From assembly GCA_016788205.1 (NCBI GenBank), contig JAEUTA010000027.1:147126-211125 (forward strand): a DNA stretch of 64,000 bases, read 5' to 3'. This DNA is from Flavobacteriales bacterium (GTDB lineage Bacteria > Bacteroidota > Bacteroidia > Flavobacteriales_F > PHOS-HE28). The number at the start of each line of letters is the position of its first letter. Position 1 is the first letter of the stretch. Positions 1 to 8,878 of this stretch are shown here, in pieces. The notes beneath the pieces are model-generated. The model saw only the letters and a list, made by a program, of their open reading frames with translations, did no database searches and was not told the DNA's origin. Position numbers and translations under genes: made by a program.

Positions 1-2287
1 GGCGCCGGATGTTATTCTCGTTGATCAGGCGGTCCACGTTCTGCACGAACTGTTTCTTGCTGTAATCAGCGCGGAAGATATAGATCGGGTAGTCGGCACG
101 TTGGATCACCGGTATACCATCCGTCACCAGGCCAACGGGCGGGTTGTCGATCAGCACCACATCATAGAGCTGTTTCAACTCCTCCACCAGCGAGCTCATG
201 CGTGCACTGATGATGAGCTCCGAGGGGTTCGGTGGGATGGGGCCCGCCGTGATGAAGTCCAGCCCCTGTAGTGAACTGTGCTGGATGCAACCTTCCAGGG
301 TATCCTTTCCGATGAGCAGGGTGCTCATCCCTTTGATGTTCTCCACGCCGAAGCCCAAGTGGATCTTCGGTTTGCGCATATCAAGGTCCAGGATGATCAC
401 CCGCTTGCCGCTGAAGGAGATGATACCGGCGAGGTTGATGGCAACGAATGTCTTACCCTCACCGGAGATGGTGCTGGTGATGGCCACGATCTTGGCTCCC
501 GTGCTGTTATCCACGAACTGGAGGTTGGTCCGTATGCTGCGGAAAGCCTCGGCGATAAGCGATTTGGGATTCTTGTCGATGAGCAGTTGGGAGATCGGTA
601 TCTCCTTCTTGTACTTCGGCACCATGCCGAGAATGGAGATGCTTGCGTGCGAGAGCTTCGAGATGTCGTGCAGCGAGGTGATGTTATCGTGCAGGATGTA
701 GCGCACCAGCACGATAACGAAGCTCAGGATCAGCCCCGTGGCGAGGTAGTAGGTCAGGATGAGGTTCTTCTTCGGGAAGATGGGGACCTCTGGGATGCCC
801 GGTGTTTCCAGGATCCGGTTCTCGGGCACGAAACCGGCCTTGCTGATGTTGTATTCGATGTCCTTCTCCAACAGCAGGGTGTAGTATTTCTCATTGATGG
901 AGAAGACACGCTCGATGCGGCCGTATTCCAGTTCCTTCTCGGGCAGTGAGCGGTAACGGCTTTCGAACTCGCGTTGCACCGCGTCCAGGTCTTCGCGTCG
1001 ACGTTCTGCGCGCTGGAGCAGTTCGCGGATGCTCTCCAGCACAACGCGCTTTTGCACATCCACTTGATGTTCCAGCGAACGGATGGCGATATTCCTGTCC
1101 GTGGCGTCAATGTAGAGTTCCTCACGTTCGCGGAGCAGGTCCAGCAGGATGCCGATCGTCTTCGATAGTACGTTCTCGTACTCCGTACCGGTGAGCATGG
1201 GCAGCAGGTCGTAGCTGTTGATCTCCGGCATGGGTTTGTCCGTGGCTTTCGCCATGGCCCTTAGCAGTTCGATCTCCAAGGTGAGCTTAACGCGCTCATC
1301 CTCGTAGTTCTCCGAACGCTCCAGCATGATCGGGGTAAGGTCGTCCAGGTTGGCCACCCCATTATCCATGCGTATGTTCTGCAATCGGTACTCCGAGTCA
1401 CGCAGTTGGGAGTACACCGTATCTTTTTGCGACCGGATGAAGCGGATGACGCTCTCTGCACTTTCGCTCCGGCGCTGTACATCGTATTTGATGAAGAACT
1501 CGGCCATCGCCTTGGATACATCATGCGCCAGTGTGGCGTTCTCGTCGCGGTAGGTTATGGTAATGGTGCGCGCGGTATAATCCGCCACGTCCACCACCAC
1601 GTTCTGGGAGAAGCGGCGGATGAGGCTCTCGTTCGAATTGATCCGGAAGAAGAGGTTCAATGCCACATCGGGGTCGTTCAACAACGGATGATCGTCCAGG
1701 ACGAGCCGTGCGGTGAAATGCGGAGTACGAATGGGTTCACCTTTGCCGAATGAGCCCTCGAATCGTTTTCCATTGGCCGTGTAGGCGATCGCCGCACGAC
1801 GGTCATCGGTGATGTCCAGGTCGATGGGCAGATCGAGCACCGCGGAATCCAGGACCACCAACTCCTCAAGCCGGAAGAACGAGAGCGTGTAGTACTCTTC
1901 CGTAAGGATCTGGCCCCGGTTGAAATAGCTCACCTGCAATGGAAGTCCCTCGATGACCCTGCCGAGGAAGTACTTGGACCGCAGGAGTTCCACATGCACG
2001 TCTATCGGGTTGTTGTCCTGCACGAAGGAGTTCATGCTCAGCACCTGCTGGGCGGTGTTGCTCTCGCTCAGCTGTAGCATCGCCCGAGCTTCGTAGGTCG
2101 GAGCGGTGTAGCGCAGGTAGATCAGAGCGGACGCAAGTGCGGTCAGGACGCACAGGGCTATCCAGATCAGGCTCCGCTTCAGGATGAAGACGAAGAGGCC
2201 CAGGTCGAACTCCTGGCTGAAGTTCGTGATCCGCTCCTTGTAGCTGTCGAAACTGGCCGAACTGCTATTCGTCTCCTCGTTCAGCAT
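1..2287 (-). CDS. Wzc-like tyrosine autokinase / polysaccharide co-polymerase (3' end cut by window)
   Basis: Inner-membrane chain-length regulator and BY-type tyrosine kinase of exopolysaccharide or capsule export. The start at 2287 (MLNEETNSSS) is followed by a membrane segment at about residues 39-58, a long periplasmic Wzz-like region with coiled-coil character, and a second membrane segment near residue 510. The cytoplasmic ATPase shows Walker A SGEGKTF near residue 607, Walker A' ILDLDMRKP near 635 and Walker B VVLIDNPP near 712. The C-terminal tyrosine cluster, if present, lies beyond the window. Only 6 bases separate it from the upstream export lipoprotein gene, so the two should be co-transcribed. 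Family assignment is firm; the polymer is unknown. Confidence 0.93.
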   Translation of the reverse strand, partial: MLNEETNSSSASFDSYKERITNFSQEFDLGLFVFILKRSLIWIALCVLTALASALIYLRYTAPTYEARAMLQLSESNTAQQVLSMNSFVQDNNPIDVHVELLRSKYFLGRVIEGLPLQVSYFNRGQILTEEYYTLSFFRLEELVVLDSAVLDLPIDLDITDDRRAAIAYTANGKRFEGSFGKGEPIRTPHFTARLVLDDHPLLNDPDVALNLFFRINSNESLIRRFSQNVVVDVADYTARTITITYRDENATLAHDVSKAMAEFFIKYDVQRRSESAESVIRFIRSQKDTVYSQLRDSEYRLQNIRMDNGVANLDDLTPIMLERSENYEDERVKLTLEIELLRAMAKATDKPMPEINSYDLLPMLTGTEYENVLSKTIGILLDLLREREELYIDATDRNIAIRSLEHQVDVQKRVVLESIRELLQRAERRREDLDAVQREFESRYRSLPEKELEYGRIERVFSINEKYYTLLLEKDIEYNISKAGFVPENRILETPGIPEVPIFPKKNLILTYYLATGLILSFVIVLVRYILHDNITSLHDISKLSHASISILGMVPKYKKEIPISQLLIDKNPKSLIAEAFRSIRTNLQFVDNSTGAKIVAITSTISGEGKTFVAINLAGIISFSGKRVIILDLDMRKPKIHLGFGVENIKGMSTLLIGKDTLEGCIQHSSLQGLDFITAGPIPPNPSELIISARMSSLVEELKQLYDVVLIDNPPVGLVTDGIPVIQRADYPIYIFRADYSKKQFVQNVDRLINENNIRR

Positions 2288-2293
2288 GCACGC

Positions 2294-3070
2294 CTACTGG
2301 AAGTTTCGTGTCACGGCGATGACCAGGAGAACGCTGGATAGCAGAGTGATGATGGGGGTGAGGTCCGCGATGGCCTCACGGGCCAGCTCGGCGTTCGGTT
2401 GTACGTAGACCACATCATCGCCCTGCATCACCATGTCCGCATACTTCAGTCCGGAGATGTCGCTAAGGTCGAACTGATACACCAGTCGCTTGCCTTCATC
2501 GTTGTAGCGGAACACTTTCACCTTCTTGGCGTTGCCTCGATCGGATAGTCCGCCTGCTTCGCCGATCACTTCCAGCAGGGTGGTGTTGTTGTTCTGGAGG
2601 TCCACGATCCGGGCATCGCCACCACCGCCGGGGAATACCACCACCTTGCGGTTGGTAACCACCAGCTGCACGTACGGCTTGATGTAGAAAGCGGAGTACT
2701 TCTCTTCCAGGAATGCTTCGGCCTCACGTTGGGTAAGACCGGTCACCTTGACCCGTCCCAGCAGGGGCAGCTTCACCAGGCCATCGTTCTCGATGGTGTA
2801 GTTGAACACCGTGCGCTGCAACCAGTTGGCATCACGTGCGCCGGTCTCCGAAACAAGGTCGATCATCTTGAATCCGTCGTTCGCGAAAAGCCGGAACTGG
2901 ATCTGGTCGTTGCGTTGCAGCCGCAGGTTGCCCACTACCGAATCATTGAACACATCGAACTGGTAATCGGTCGATGTGCGGAACATGATATCCCGGTTGA
3001 TGGTACAGCCGCTGAACAGGAGGGCCAGAAGCAGGCTGAAGAGCCCGTAGCGAAGGAGTGTCCGCGTCAT
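2294..3070 (-). CDS. Wza-like polysaccharide export outer-membrane lipoprotein
   Basis: A 258-residue protein of the polysaccharide biosynthesis/export family that forms the periplasmic and outer-membrane conduit working with Wzc. It has a lipoprotein signal with lipobox LFSGC near residue 20, a Poly_export region in the first half (YTIENDGLVKLPLLG), an SLBB-like segment (VVFPGGGGDARIVDL) and a hydrophobic C-terminus. I chose ATG 3070 (MTRTLLRYG) over 3103, because the lipoprotein signal follows directly and a TACTTTTG box sits 7 nt upstream. The next gene is the Wzc-like kinase, the classic pairing. Confidence 0.92.
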   Translation of the reverse strand: MTRTLLRYGLFSLLLALLFSGCTINRDIMFRTSTDYQFDVFNDSVVGNLRLQRNDQIQFRLFANDGFKMIDLVSETGARDANWLQRTVFNYTIENDGLVKLPLLGRVKVTGLTQREAEAFLEEKYSAFYIKPYVQLVVTNRKVVVFPGGGGDARIVDLQNNNTTLLEVIGEAGGLSDRGNAKKVKVFRYNDEGKRLVYQFDLSDISGLKYADMVMQGDDVVYVQPNAELAREAIADLTPIITLLSSVLLVIAVTRNFQ

Positions 3071-3077
3071 GTGCGCG

Positions 3078-3085
3078 CAAAAGTA
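3078..3085 (-). promoter_or_regulatory. Putative -7 promoter box of the export gene
   Basis: On the minus strand this reads TACTTTTG, a full match to the Bacteroidota -7 consensus TAnnTTTG. It ends 7 nt before ATG 3070, which supports that start and implies a very short leader. No clear -33 element was identified. Confidence 0.5.
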
Positions 3086-3105
3086 GCGATCCATCCCGGG
3101 CATGG

Positions 3106-4332
3106 TCAGTTCAGCAGGCCGCGATACATCGCATCGGTGTCCTGCACCAGCCGGGTGTAGTGGTAGCGCTCCCGTACATGGTCCCAGCCACCCAGGCTCA
3201 TGGCTTGGCGCAGGGCTTCGTCCTCCACCAGACGTGTCAGGTGCGCCTCCAGGCCTTGAAGGTCACCGCTCTCGCTCAGGAGGGCCGTTCGGCCGGGCAC
3301 CACTACGTTCTCAATGCCCCCCACGCGAGTGGTCACGATGGGGCGGTTGGCGGCTTGCGCTTCGATCAGGCTCACCGGTGTGCCCTCGTTCAGGCTGGTG
3401 AGCATCACGATGTCCACACCGGCGTTCACGATATCCACTTCCTTGATCCAACTGGTGAAGGTGATCGTGGCGCGTTCCACCATGGGCTTCCCATTCACCC
3501 CGTGCCCGAAGCCGTGTCCGTTGAAGTAGGGACCGATGACCTGGCTCATGCCCAACTCGTTCACGCGCTCCTGCAAGCGCTCCCGTTCTTCACCATCACC
3601 TACGATGAAGGCCCTGATCCGCCGACCGGTGTTCCTGCTCACGCGTGCGATCACGTCCAGGAAAAGGTCATGGTTCTTGATGGGGACCAGACGACCTACG
3701 ATGCCGATGGCGATCTCATCATCGGCCACACCGTAGACCTTGCGGAACAATGCGCGCTTGCTGGCCTGGTCGGCCTGGAAGCGGGTCAGGTCGAATCCCA
3801 AGGGGATCACGTGCACCTTGTCCGCGCTGGCGATGCGGTGCTCGTCCACCAGTTCGCTCTTCTGCTTCTCGCTGATGGCGACGATCTTGGACGACCGGCG
3901 TGCGAGGAAACGCTCGATGTTCTTGTACAGTGCCGTGCGCACCGGGCCGAAATAGCTATGGAACACGTGGCCGTGGAAGGTGTGCACGATGGCTTTCACT
4001 CCCAGGTCGGCTGCCGCCATGCGTCCCACGGCCCCGGCTTTGGCGGCGTGCGTATGCACGATGTCAGGCTGGAATTCCTTGATCAGTTTCTTGATGCGCG
4101 TGTAGGCACCGCGGTCGCGCCAGGGAGCCACTTCACGCTGTAGTTCCGGCAGGATCACCGGTTCCAAGCCGAGGTTGCTCAGGATGTGATGGCTGCCTTC
4201 TTCCGAAGCTTCCTGGCTACCGCCCACGAGCAGCGTCTCGTAATCGCCGGGGAGGTACCGCGTCAGGTAGGCCGCGTTGTGCGTGGGGCCGCCGAGGTTG
4301 AAGCGGTTGATGATGCGGAGGACGCGTGGCAT
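3106..4332 (-). CDS. Glycosyltransferase family 4 (GT-B fold)
   Basis: A 408-residue retaining glycosyltransferase. The N-terminus MPRVLRIINRFNLGGPTHNA is the glycine-rich acceptor-domain loop of GT4 enzymes. The C-terminal half carries the nucleotide-sugar-binding Rossmann domain (AIGIVGRLVPIKNHDLFLD) and the EX7E-type motif (LNEGTPVSLIEAQAANRPIV). It lies 35 bases upstream of the export lipoprotein, in the same direction, so it probably adds one sugar of the exported polysaccharide. Donor and acceptor cannot be deduced. Confidence 0.9.
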   Translation of the reverse strand: MPRVLRIINRFNLGGPTHNAAYLTRYLPGDYETLLVGGSQEASEEGSHHILSNLGLEPVILPELQREVAPWRDRGAYTRIKKLIKEFQPDIVHTHAAKAGAVGRMAAADLGVKAIVHTFHGHVFHSYFGPVRTALYKNIERFLARRSSKIVAISEKQKSELVDEHRIASADKVHVIPLGFDLTRFQADQASKRALFRKVYGVADDEIAIGIVGRLVPIKNHDLFLDVIARVSRNTGRRIRAFIVGDGEERERLQERVNELGMSQVIGPYFNGHGFGHGVNGKPMVERATITFTSWIKEVDIVNAGVDIVMLTSLNEGTPVSLIEAQAANRPIVTTRVGGIENVVVPGRTALLSESGDLQGLEAHLTRLVEDEALRQAMSLGGWDHVRERYHYTRLVQDTDAMYRGLLN

Positions 4333-4341
4333 GACGGGCTG

Positions 4342-4349
4342 CGAAGATA
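4342..4349 (-). promoter_or_regulatory. Putative -7 promoter box of the glycosyltransferase gene
   Basis: TATCTTCG on the minus strand, ending 9 nt before ATG 4332. It matches TAnnTTYG, the variant recurring in this window. It lies in the 41-base gap after asnB, so the EPS genes may have their own start here. Confidence 0.4.
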
Positions 4350-4373
4350 CCCCGGTAAGGAGGGCTCAAGGCC

Positions 4374-6248
4374 TTATCGGGCGTGGGTTTTCCACCACGA
4401 CAAGTAGACGAGCAAAGCGTGCACGGTTGCCTGCGCGTTGCCGGGGTCCGAGGAGCGGAGCTGTCGCACTTGGGCCCGTACGGCAGGCCAGTGGAGACCT
4501 GCGCTTTCGGCCAGTTCCTTGGTGCAGGTGGCGTCCACGAAGGCCGCCATGGGTCCGCGCAACAGGTCGAGCAGCGGAGCTTCGAAGCCTTTCTTGCTCC
4601 GGGTCATCACCACGGGTGGCAGCAGGTGGCCGAAGGTCTCGCGCAGGATGTGTTTGCTGCTGCCTTTGATCAGCTTGGCTTCTGCCGGAAGGCTGAAGGC
4701 GAACTCCACCACACGCTTGTCCAGGAAGGGCGTGCGCACCTCCAGTGCATGGGCCATGCTGGTCAGGTCCACCTTGTGCAACATGTCGTTGGGCAGGGTG
4801 GAGAGCACATCGGCGAGCAGCGCGCTGTTCATGCCCTGCATCCGCTGGAAGGCATCGGTGAAGGCGTTGTCGCGTTGGGCCATGGCGCTGGCATCGGCCG
4901 GGTTGGCCACCATGGCGTCCGCCTCTTCGTGCGGGGTGAAGGCCGCCAGTTCCTGGAAGCGACGATCCTCCGGGGTGTTGGCGAGCCGCGCGAACCGGTC
5001 GTACTGGCGGAAGCGGTTCTCCCACTTGCCGTTCCGCGACCGTGGCAAGGCACGCCAGAGCGGGGCGAGGAGGCGCACGGCCTGCTCCTGTGCTCCGGGG
5101 GTGCGCCACCGCAATTCGGCCTGGTGCTTCGTGTAGCCGCCGAAGACCTCATCAGCACCATCGCCGCTTACGGCAACGGTCACCTGCTTGCGGGTGCGTT
5201 CGCATAGCATGTACGAGGGCAGAGCGCTACTATCGGCGAATGGTTCGTCGGTGGCGGCGAGCAGGCGGCCATAGGTGTCTGCCATCTCCTCGCGCGAAAG
5301 TTTGAAGGTGCTGTGCTCGCTCTTGATGTGGCGGGCCACTTCTTCTGCATAGCGGCTTTCGTCGAAGAAGGGGTCGTCCGCGAAGCCGATGCTGAAGGTG
5401 TGCAGGTGCTTATGGTGGCGTGCTGCCAACGCGCTAACGATGCTACTGTCCACACCACCGCTCAGGAAGGCGCCTACGGGCACATCCGCTATCAGGCGCA
5501 GGCGCACGGCATCGTCCATCAGTTCGAACAGCGTCCGCTTCGGGTCGCTGCTCGTTGGCACGTTCCGGCTCGCGGCCACCACATCGTACCAACGTTCCAC
5601 CTTCACGCCTGATCGGTCCACATGGATGCAATGGCCGGGGAGCAACTTCTGCGATCCGTTGAAGACCGTGTATGGCGCTGGTATGTAGTAGTACGCGAAA
5701 TACTGCTGTGCGGAGAGCGTGTCCTGTTCACGTCCGGCGCCAAGGGCGATCAACGCGCGCAGTTCACTGGCAAAGAGGAAACGGCCATCCATTTCGCTCC
5801 ACACCAGTGGCTTCACACCGAAACGGTCGCGGGCCAGGAATAGCGTATCGCTCTCGGCATCGTGGATGGCCAGGGCGAAGAAGCCGTTGAGGTCGTGCAG
5901 GAAGGCGGGACCCTTCAGTGTGAAGAGCCGCAGTACCACTTCCGTATCGCTGGTACTGCGGAAGGTGTGCCCCTTGGCTTCAAGATCCGCGCGAAGCGCT
6001 TGGAAGTTGAAGACTTCGCCGTTGAAGACGATGGTGTAGCGTCCGCCATCATCCGCGAAGGGTTGGTGGCCGTTGCTGCTCGTATCGATTATGCTCAGGC
6101 GGCGGTGACCAAGGATGGCACTGCCGTTCTGGTAGATGCCCTCATCATCCGGACCGCGGTGTGCGATGCACTGCAGGGCCGCATTCATACGGTCACCCGT
6201 TGCGGGGCGCGAAGGGTCTATCTGGAAACTACCGGCGATGCCGCACAT
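4374..6248 (-). CDS. asnB: Asparagine synthase (glutamine-hydrolysing)
   Basis: A 624-residue amidotransferase. The start at 6248 gives MCGIAGSF, which exposes the catalytic Cys2 after Met removal; an upstream ATG at 6308 would bury it, so it is rejected. The N-terminal glutaminase domain (class II GATase) covers about residues 2-200. The C-terminal synthetase domain has the ATP-pyrophosphatase loop LSGGVDSS near residue 262. It is located next to glycosyltransferase and export genes. In EPS loci such AsnB paralogues often amidate sugar acids, so a polysaccharide-modifying role is as plausible as asparagine biosynthesis. Confidence 0.92.
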   Translation of the reverse strand: MCGIAGSFQIDPSRPATGDRMNAALQCIAHRGPDDEGIYQNGSAILGHRRLSIIDTSSNGHQPFADDGGRYTIVFNGEVFNFQALRADLEAKGHTFRSTSDTEVVLRLFTLKGPAFLHDLNGFFALAIHDAESDTLFLARDRFGVKPLVWSEMDGRFLFASELRALIALGAGREQDTLSAQQYFAYYYIPAPYTVFNGSQKLLPGHCIHVDRSGVKVERWYDVVAASRNVPTSSDPKRTLFELMDDAVRLRLIADVPVGAFLSGGVDSSIVSALAARHHKHLHTFSIGFADDPFFDESRYAEEVARHIKSEHSTFKLSREEMADTYGRLLAATDEPFADSSALPSYMLCERTRKQVTVAVSGDGADEVFGGYTKHQAELRWRTPGAQEQAVRLLAPLWRALPRSRNGKWENRFRQYDRFARLANTPEDRRFQELAAFTPHEEADAMVANPADASAMAQRDNAFTDAFQRMQGMNSALLADVLSTLPNDMLHKVDLTSMAHALEVRTPFLDKRVVEFAFSLPAEAKLIKGSSKHILRETFGHLLPPVVMTRSKKGFEAPLLDLLRGPMAAFVDATCTKELAESAGLHWPAVRAQVRQLRSSDPGNAQATVHALLVYLSWWKTHAR

Positions 6249-6271
6249 GAAGAGGAAGTTGTGAGGTATCG

Positions 6272-6332
6272 GGTTCGAGGGCGGAGGTGTGAAGGTGTGC
6301 CACCTCACACTTCACACCTCCGCCCTCGAACC
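6272..6332. promoter_or_regulatory. Perfect 22-bp inverted repeat between lpdA and asnB
   Basis: Arms 6272-6293 and 6311-6332 are exactly complementary over 22 bp (left arm begins GGTTCGAGGGCGG), with a 17-nt loop that itself contains GTGTG/CACAC and can extend the stem by 5 bp after one bulged base. It starts 8 bases after the lpdA stop and ends 23 bases before the asnB start. No strong T-tract follows on the minus strand. It could be the lpdA terminator, an attenuator in the asnB leader, or a repetitive palindromic element. Confidence 0.6.
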
Positions 6333-6340
6333 TCTTCTTT

Positions 6341-7729
6341 CTACAGGTGGATCACCTCCCCGTATGCTGCGGCCGCGGCTTCCATGATGGCTTCGCTCAT
6401 CGTTGGGTGCGGGTGCACGGTCTTGATGATCTCGTGGCCAGTTGTCTCCAGCTTGCGGATGCTGACGCACTCGGCGATCAGCTCGGTGACGTTGTAACCG
6501 ATCATGTGCGCGCCCAGCAGCTCGCCGTACTTGGCATCGAAGATCAGCTTCACGAAACCGTCCTTGGCCCCGGCCGCGCTGGCCTTGCCGCTCGCGCTGA
6601 AGGGGAACTTGCCCACCTTGATCTCGATGCCTTTCTCCTTGGCGGCTTTCTCCGTGATGCCCACGCTGGCCACCTCGGGGCTGCAATAGGTGCAGCCGGG
6701 GATGTTGCCATAGTCGATCGGGTGCGGATTCTGCCCGGCGATGGCTTCCACACAGGTGATGCCTTCCGCGCTGGCCAGGTGCGCCAGTGCTGGACCGGGT
6801 ACGATATCGCCGATGGCGTAGTAGCCGGGGATGTTCGTGGCGTAGAACTCGTTCACCTTCACCTTGCCCTTGTCCGTTACGATGCCCACTTCTTCCAGGC
6901 CGATGCCTTCGAGGTTGGTGGCGATGCCCACCGCGCTCAGCACGATGTCCGCCTCGATCGTCTTCTCGCCGGTGGCGTTCTTCACGGTCACCACGCAGCC
7001 TTTGCCTTTGGTGTCCACGTTGGTCACTTCGGAAGAGACCATCACCTCGATGCCTTGTTTCTTGAAGGCTTTCTCCAAGGTCTTGCTCACCTCTTCATCT
7101 TCCACGGGAACGATGTTCGGCATGAACTCGACCAAGGTCACCTTGGTTCCGATGGCGTTGTAGAAGTAGGCGAACTCGCTGCCGATGGCACCGCTGCCCA
7201 CCACCACCATGCTCTTGGGCTGCTCGGCGAGCACCATGGCTTCGCGGTAACCGATGATCTTCTTGCCATCCTGCGGCAGATTGGGCAGTGCACGGCTGCG
7301 GGCACCGGTGGCCACGATGATGTGCTTGCCTTCCACCACCTGCTTCTTGCCATCGGCAGCGGTCACCTCGATCTTCTTGCCGGGCTGCAGTTTGCCGCTG
7401 CCCATGATCACATCGATCTTGTTCTTCTTCATGAGGAAGGTGACACCCTTGCTCATGCCATCGGCCACGGCGCGGCTGCGCGCCACGATGGCCTTCATGT
7501 CCGTGCTTCCGCCCGTTACACTGATGCCGTAGTCCTTGGCGTGCTGGAGGTACTCGAACACCTGGGCGCTCTTCAGGAGGGCCTTGGTGGGGATGCAGCC
7601 CCAATTGAGGCAGATGCCGCCGAGGGATTCCTTTTCGACGATGGCCGTTTTGAGGCCGAGTTGGCTGGCGCGGATGGCGGCCACGTAGCCACCGGGGCCA
7701 CTGCCGAGAACGATCACATCATAGCTCAT
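6341..7729 (-). CDS. lpdA: Dihydrolipoyl dehydrogenase (E3)
   Basis: A 462-residue flavoprotein that reoxidises dihydrolipoamide in 2-oxoacid dehydrogenase and glycine cleavage complexes. The FAD-binding motif GSGPGGYVAAIRAS sits at the N-terminus, the redox disulphide in GGICLNWGCIPTK near residues 38-50, an NAD-binding GSGAIGSEFA segment mid-protein, and the catalytic His-Glu segment HPHPTMSE near the C-terminus. Length is typical. A TACCTTCG box lies 25 nt upstream at 7755-7762. No E1 or E2 gene is adjacent. Confidence 0.97.
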   Translation of the reverse strand: MSYDVIVLGSGPGGYVAAIRASQLGLKTAIVEKESLGGICLNWGCIPTKALLKSAQVFEYLQHAKDYGISVTGGSTDMKAIVARSRAVADGMSKGVTFLMKKNKIDVIMGSGKLQPGKKIEVTAADGKKQVVEGKHIIVATGARSRALPNLPQDGKKIIGYREAMVLAEQPKSMVVVGSGAIGSEFAYFYNAIGTKVTLVEFMPNIVPVEDEEVSKTLEKAFKKQGIEVMVSSEVTNVDTKGKGCVVTVKNATGEKTIEADIVLSAVGIATNLEGIGLEEVGIVTDKGKVKVNEFYATNIPGYYAIGDIVPGPALAHLASAEGITCVEAIAGQNPHPIDYGNIPGCTYCSPEVASVGITEKAAKEKGIEIKVGKFPFSASGKASAAGAKDGFVKLIFDAKYGELLGAHMIGYNVTELIAECVSIRKLETTGHEIIKTVHPHPTMSEAIMEAAAAAYGEVIHL

Positions 7730-7835
7730 GCTGGAGGGTAGCTGGTTGAGGGGGCGAAGGTAACAGGCTGGTCCAGTTCGCTGGCACCGGCGTACGGATG
7801 CTGGCGAGCACTACATTCGGCACTCACCACACTCC

Positions 7836-8339
7836 ATGGACCAGACCACCCCGCCAGTCACGGTACAGCGGCCTTTGTTGCTGACGATCCTCTGCGGCCT
7901 CAGCATCGTTTTCAGCATCTGGAACTTCGCCGGGGGCGTTCGAAGTGCTTTCACCAAGGACCCCGAACTTCAGGTACGGATGGCGCGGGAGAAGCTGGAT
8001 GCATCCATCGCACAGATGAACAAGGATGTGCGTTTGGGCGGAGTGGTGCGTATCCTGCAATCGGCGGTGGTGATGGCCGAGCGGTCAGCGATCCATGCCG
8101 AACCACTTGGTTATTCGGCCATGGCGCTTTCGCTGGTGAGCCTTGCTGGCGTTCTGCTCATGTGGCGGCTGCGGCGGATCGGGTTCTGGGTATACCTCAC
8201 ATCATCCATCGCGGGCCTGGCCATCCCCATTTGGTTGCTCGGCGCTGGGGTGGCCACCATGTTCGCCATGGGTATCGGTGGCTTGTTCTCGGTGGCATTC
8301 ATCATCCTGTATGCGGTCAACCTGAAGCACATGCGCTGA
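7836..8339 (+). CDS. Hypothetical membrane protein, paralogue of the next gene
   Basis: A 167-residue protein with four predicted membrane segments: about residues 13-34, 90-110, 115-135 and 140-160. A charged loop after the first segment (AREKLDASIAQMNKDV) probably faces the periplasm or cytoplasm. It has the same size and topology as the protein at 8393, so the pair looks like a tandem duplication. No catalytic motif is visible and I do not recognise a named function. Confidence 0.75.
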   Translation: MDQTTPPVTVQRPLLLTILCGLSIVFSIWNFAGGVRSAFTKDPELQVRMAREKLDASIAQMNKDVRLGGVVRILQSAVVMAERSAIHAEPLGYSAMALSLVSLAGVLLMWRLRRIGFWVYLTSSIAGLAIPIWLLGAGVATMFAMGIGGLFSVAFIILYAVNLKHMR

Positions 8340-8392
8340 ACGCTCCCGAACGAAGGATACCTTCGCCACCGACCATTTCACCGCCAAGATCC

Positions 8393-8878
8393 ATGACCTC
8401 CGCATTCCTGCCCGATGAGAGCGGCAGCACCAAACGCCCGGATGTTATCTCCGTGCTGGGCCTGCTCACGTTCATCAATACCGGCTTCTTCAGTCTGATC
8501 TACCTCATCGGCATGTTCGGCATGATGGCCGTGCAACAGATGCCCATGGATGAGTTCATGCAACTCTTGCACGACGGGGCGGGCAAATACATGCAAGAGG
8601 AGCAGATGTTCATGCTTGATGAGATCGCGCACGTCATGCACAGCAGTGGTGTTGCCCTCATGCTCGTTTATCTCCTGCGCAGCCTGTTGCGCCTCGTGGG
8701 CGCCATCGGCATCTGGCGTGGTCGGAAGAGCGGGTTCTATCTCTACGCCGGTGCACAGTTGGTAGGCCTCTTCGCACCGCACATTTTCCTGCCGTGGTCT
8801 TTGCTGGGGGTCTTCGGCCCGCTGATGACGGTGGCCGTTACCGCGACCTATGGCAGCCAGCTGAAGCGCTTGAACTGA
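8393..8878 (+). CDS. Hypothetical membrane protein, second of a tandem pair
   Basis: 161 residues with four membrane segments. ATG 8393 (MTSAFLPDESG) is preferred to the upstream in-frame ATG at 8162, which would overlap the preceding gene. A Met-rich loop (MMAVQQMPMDEFMQ) links the first segment to the rest. The layout matches the 7836 protein. The stop overlaps the esterase start as TGATG, so the three genes 7836-9693 probably form one transcript. Function unknown. Confidence 0.75.
   Translation: MTSAFLPDESGSTKRPDVISVLGLLTFINTGFFSLIYLIGMFGMMAVQQMPMDEFMQLLHDGAGKYMQEEQMFMLDEIAHVMHSSGVALMLVYLLRSLLRLVGAIGIWRGRKSGFYLYAGAQLVGLFAPHIFLPWSLLGVFGPLMTVAVTATYGSQLKRLN

Noticed and set aside
6347..7741. 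464-residue plus-strand open frame opposite lpdA
   Set aside because: lpdA is intact and unambiguous. The antisense frame mirrors it almost exactly and is His-rich nonsense.
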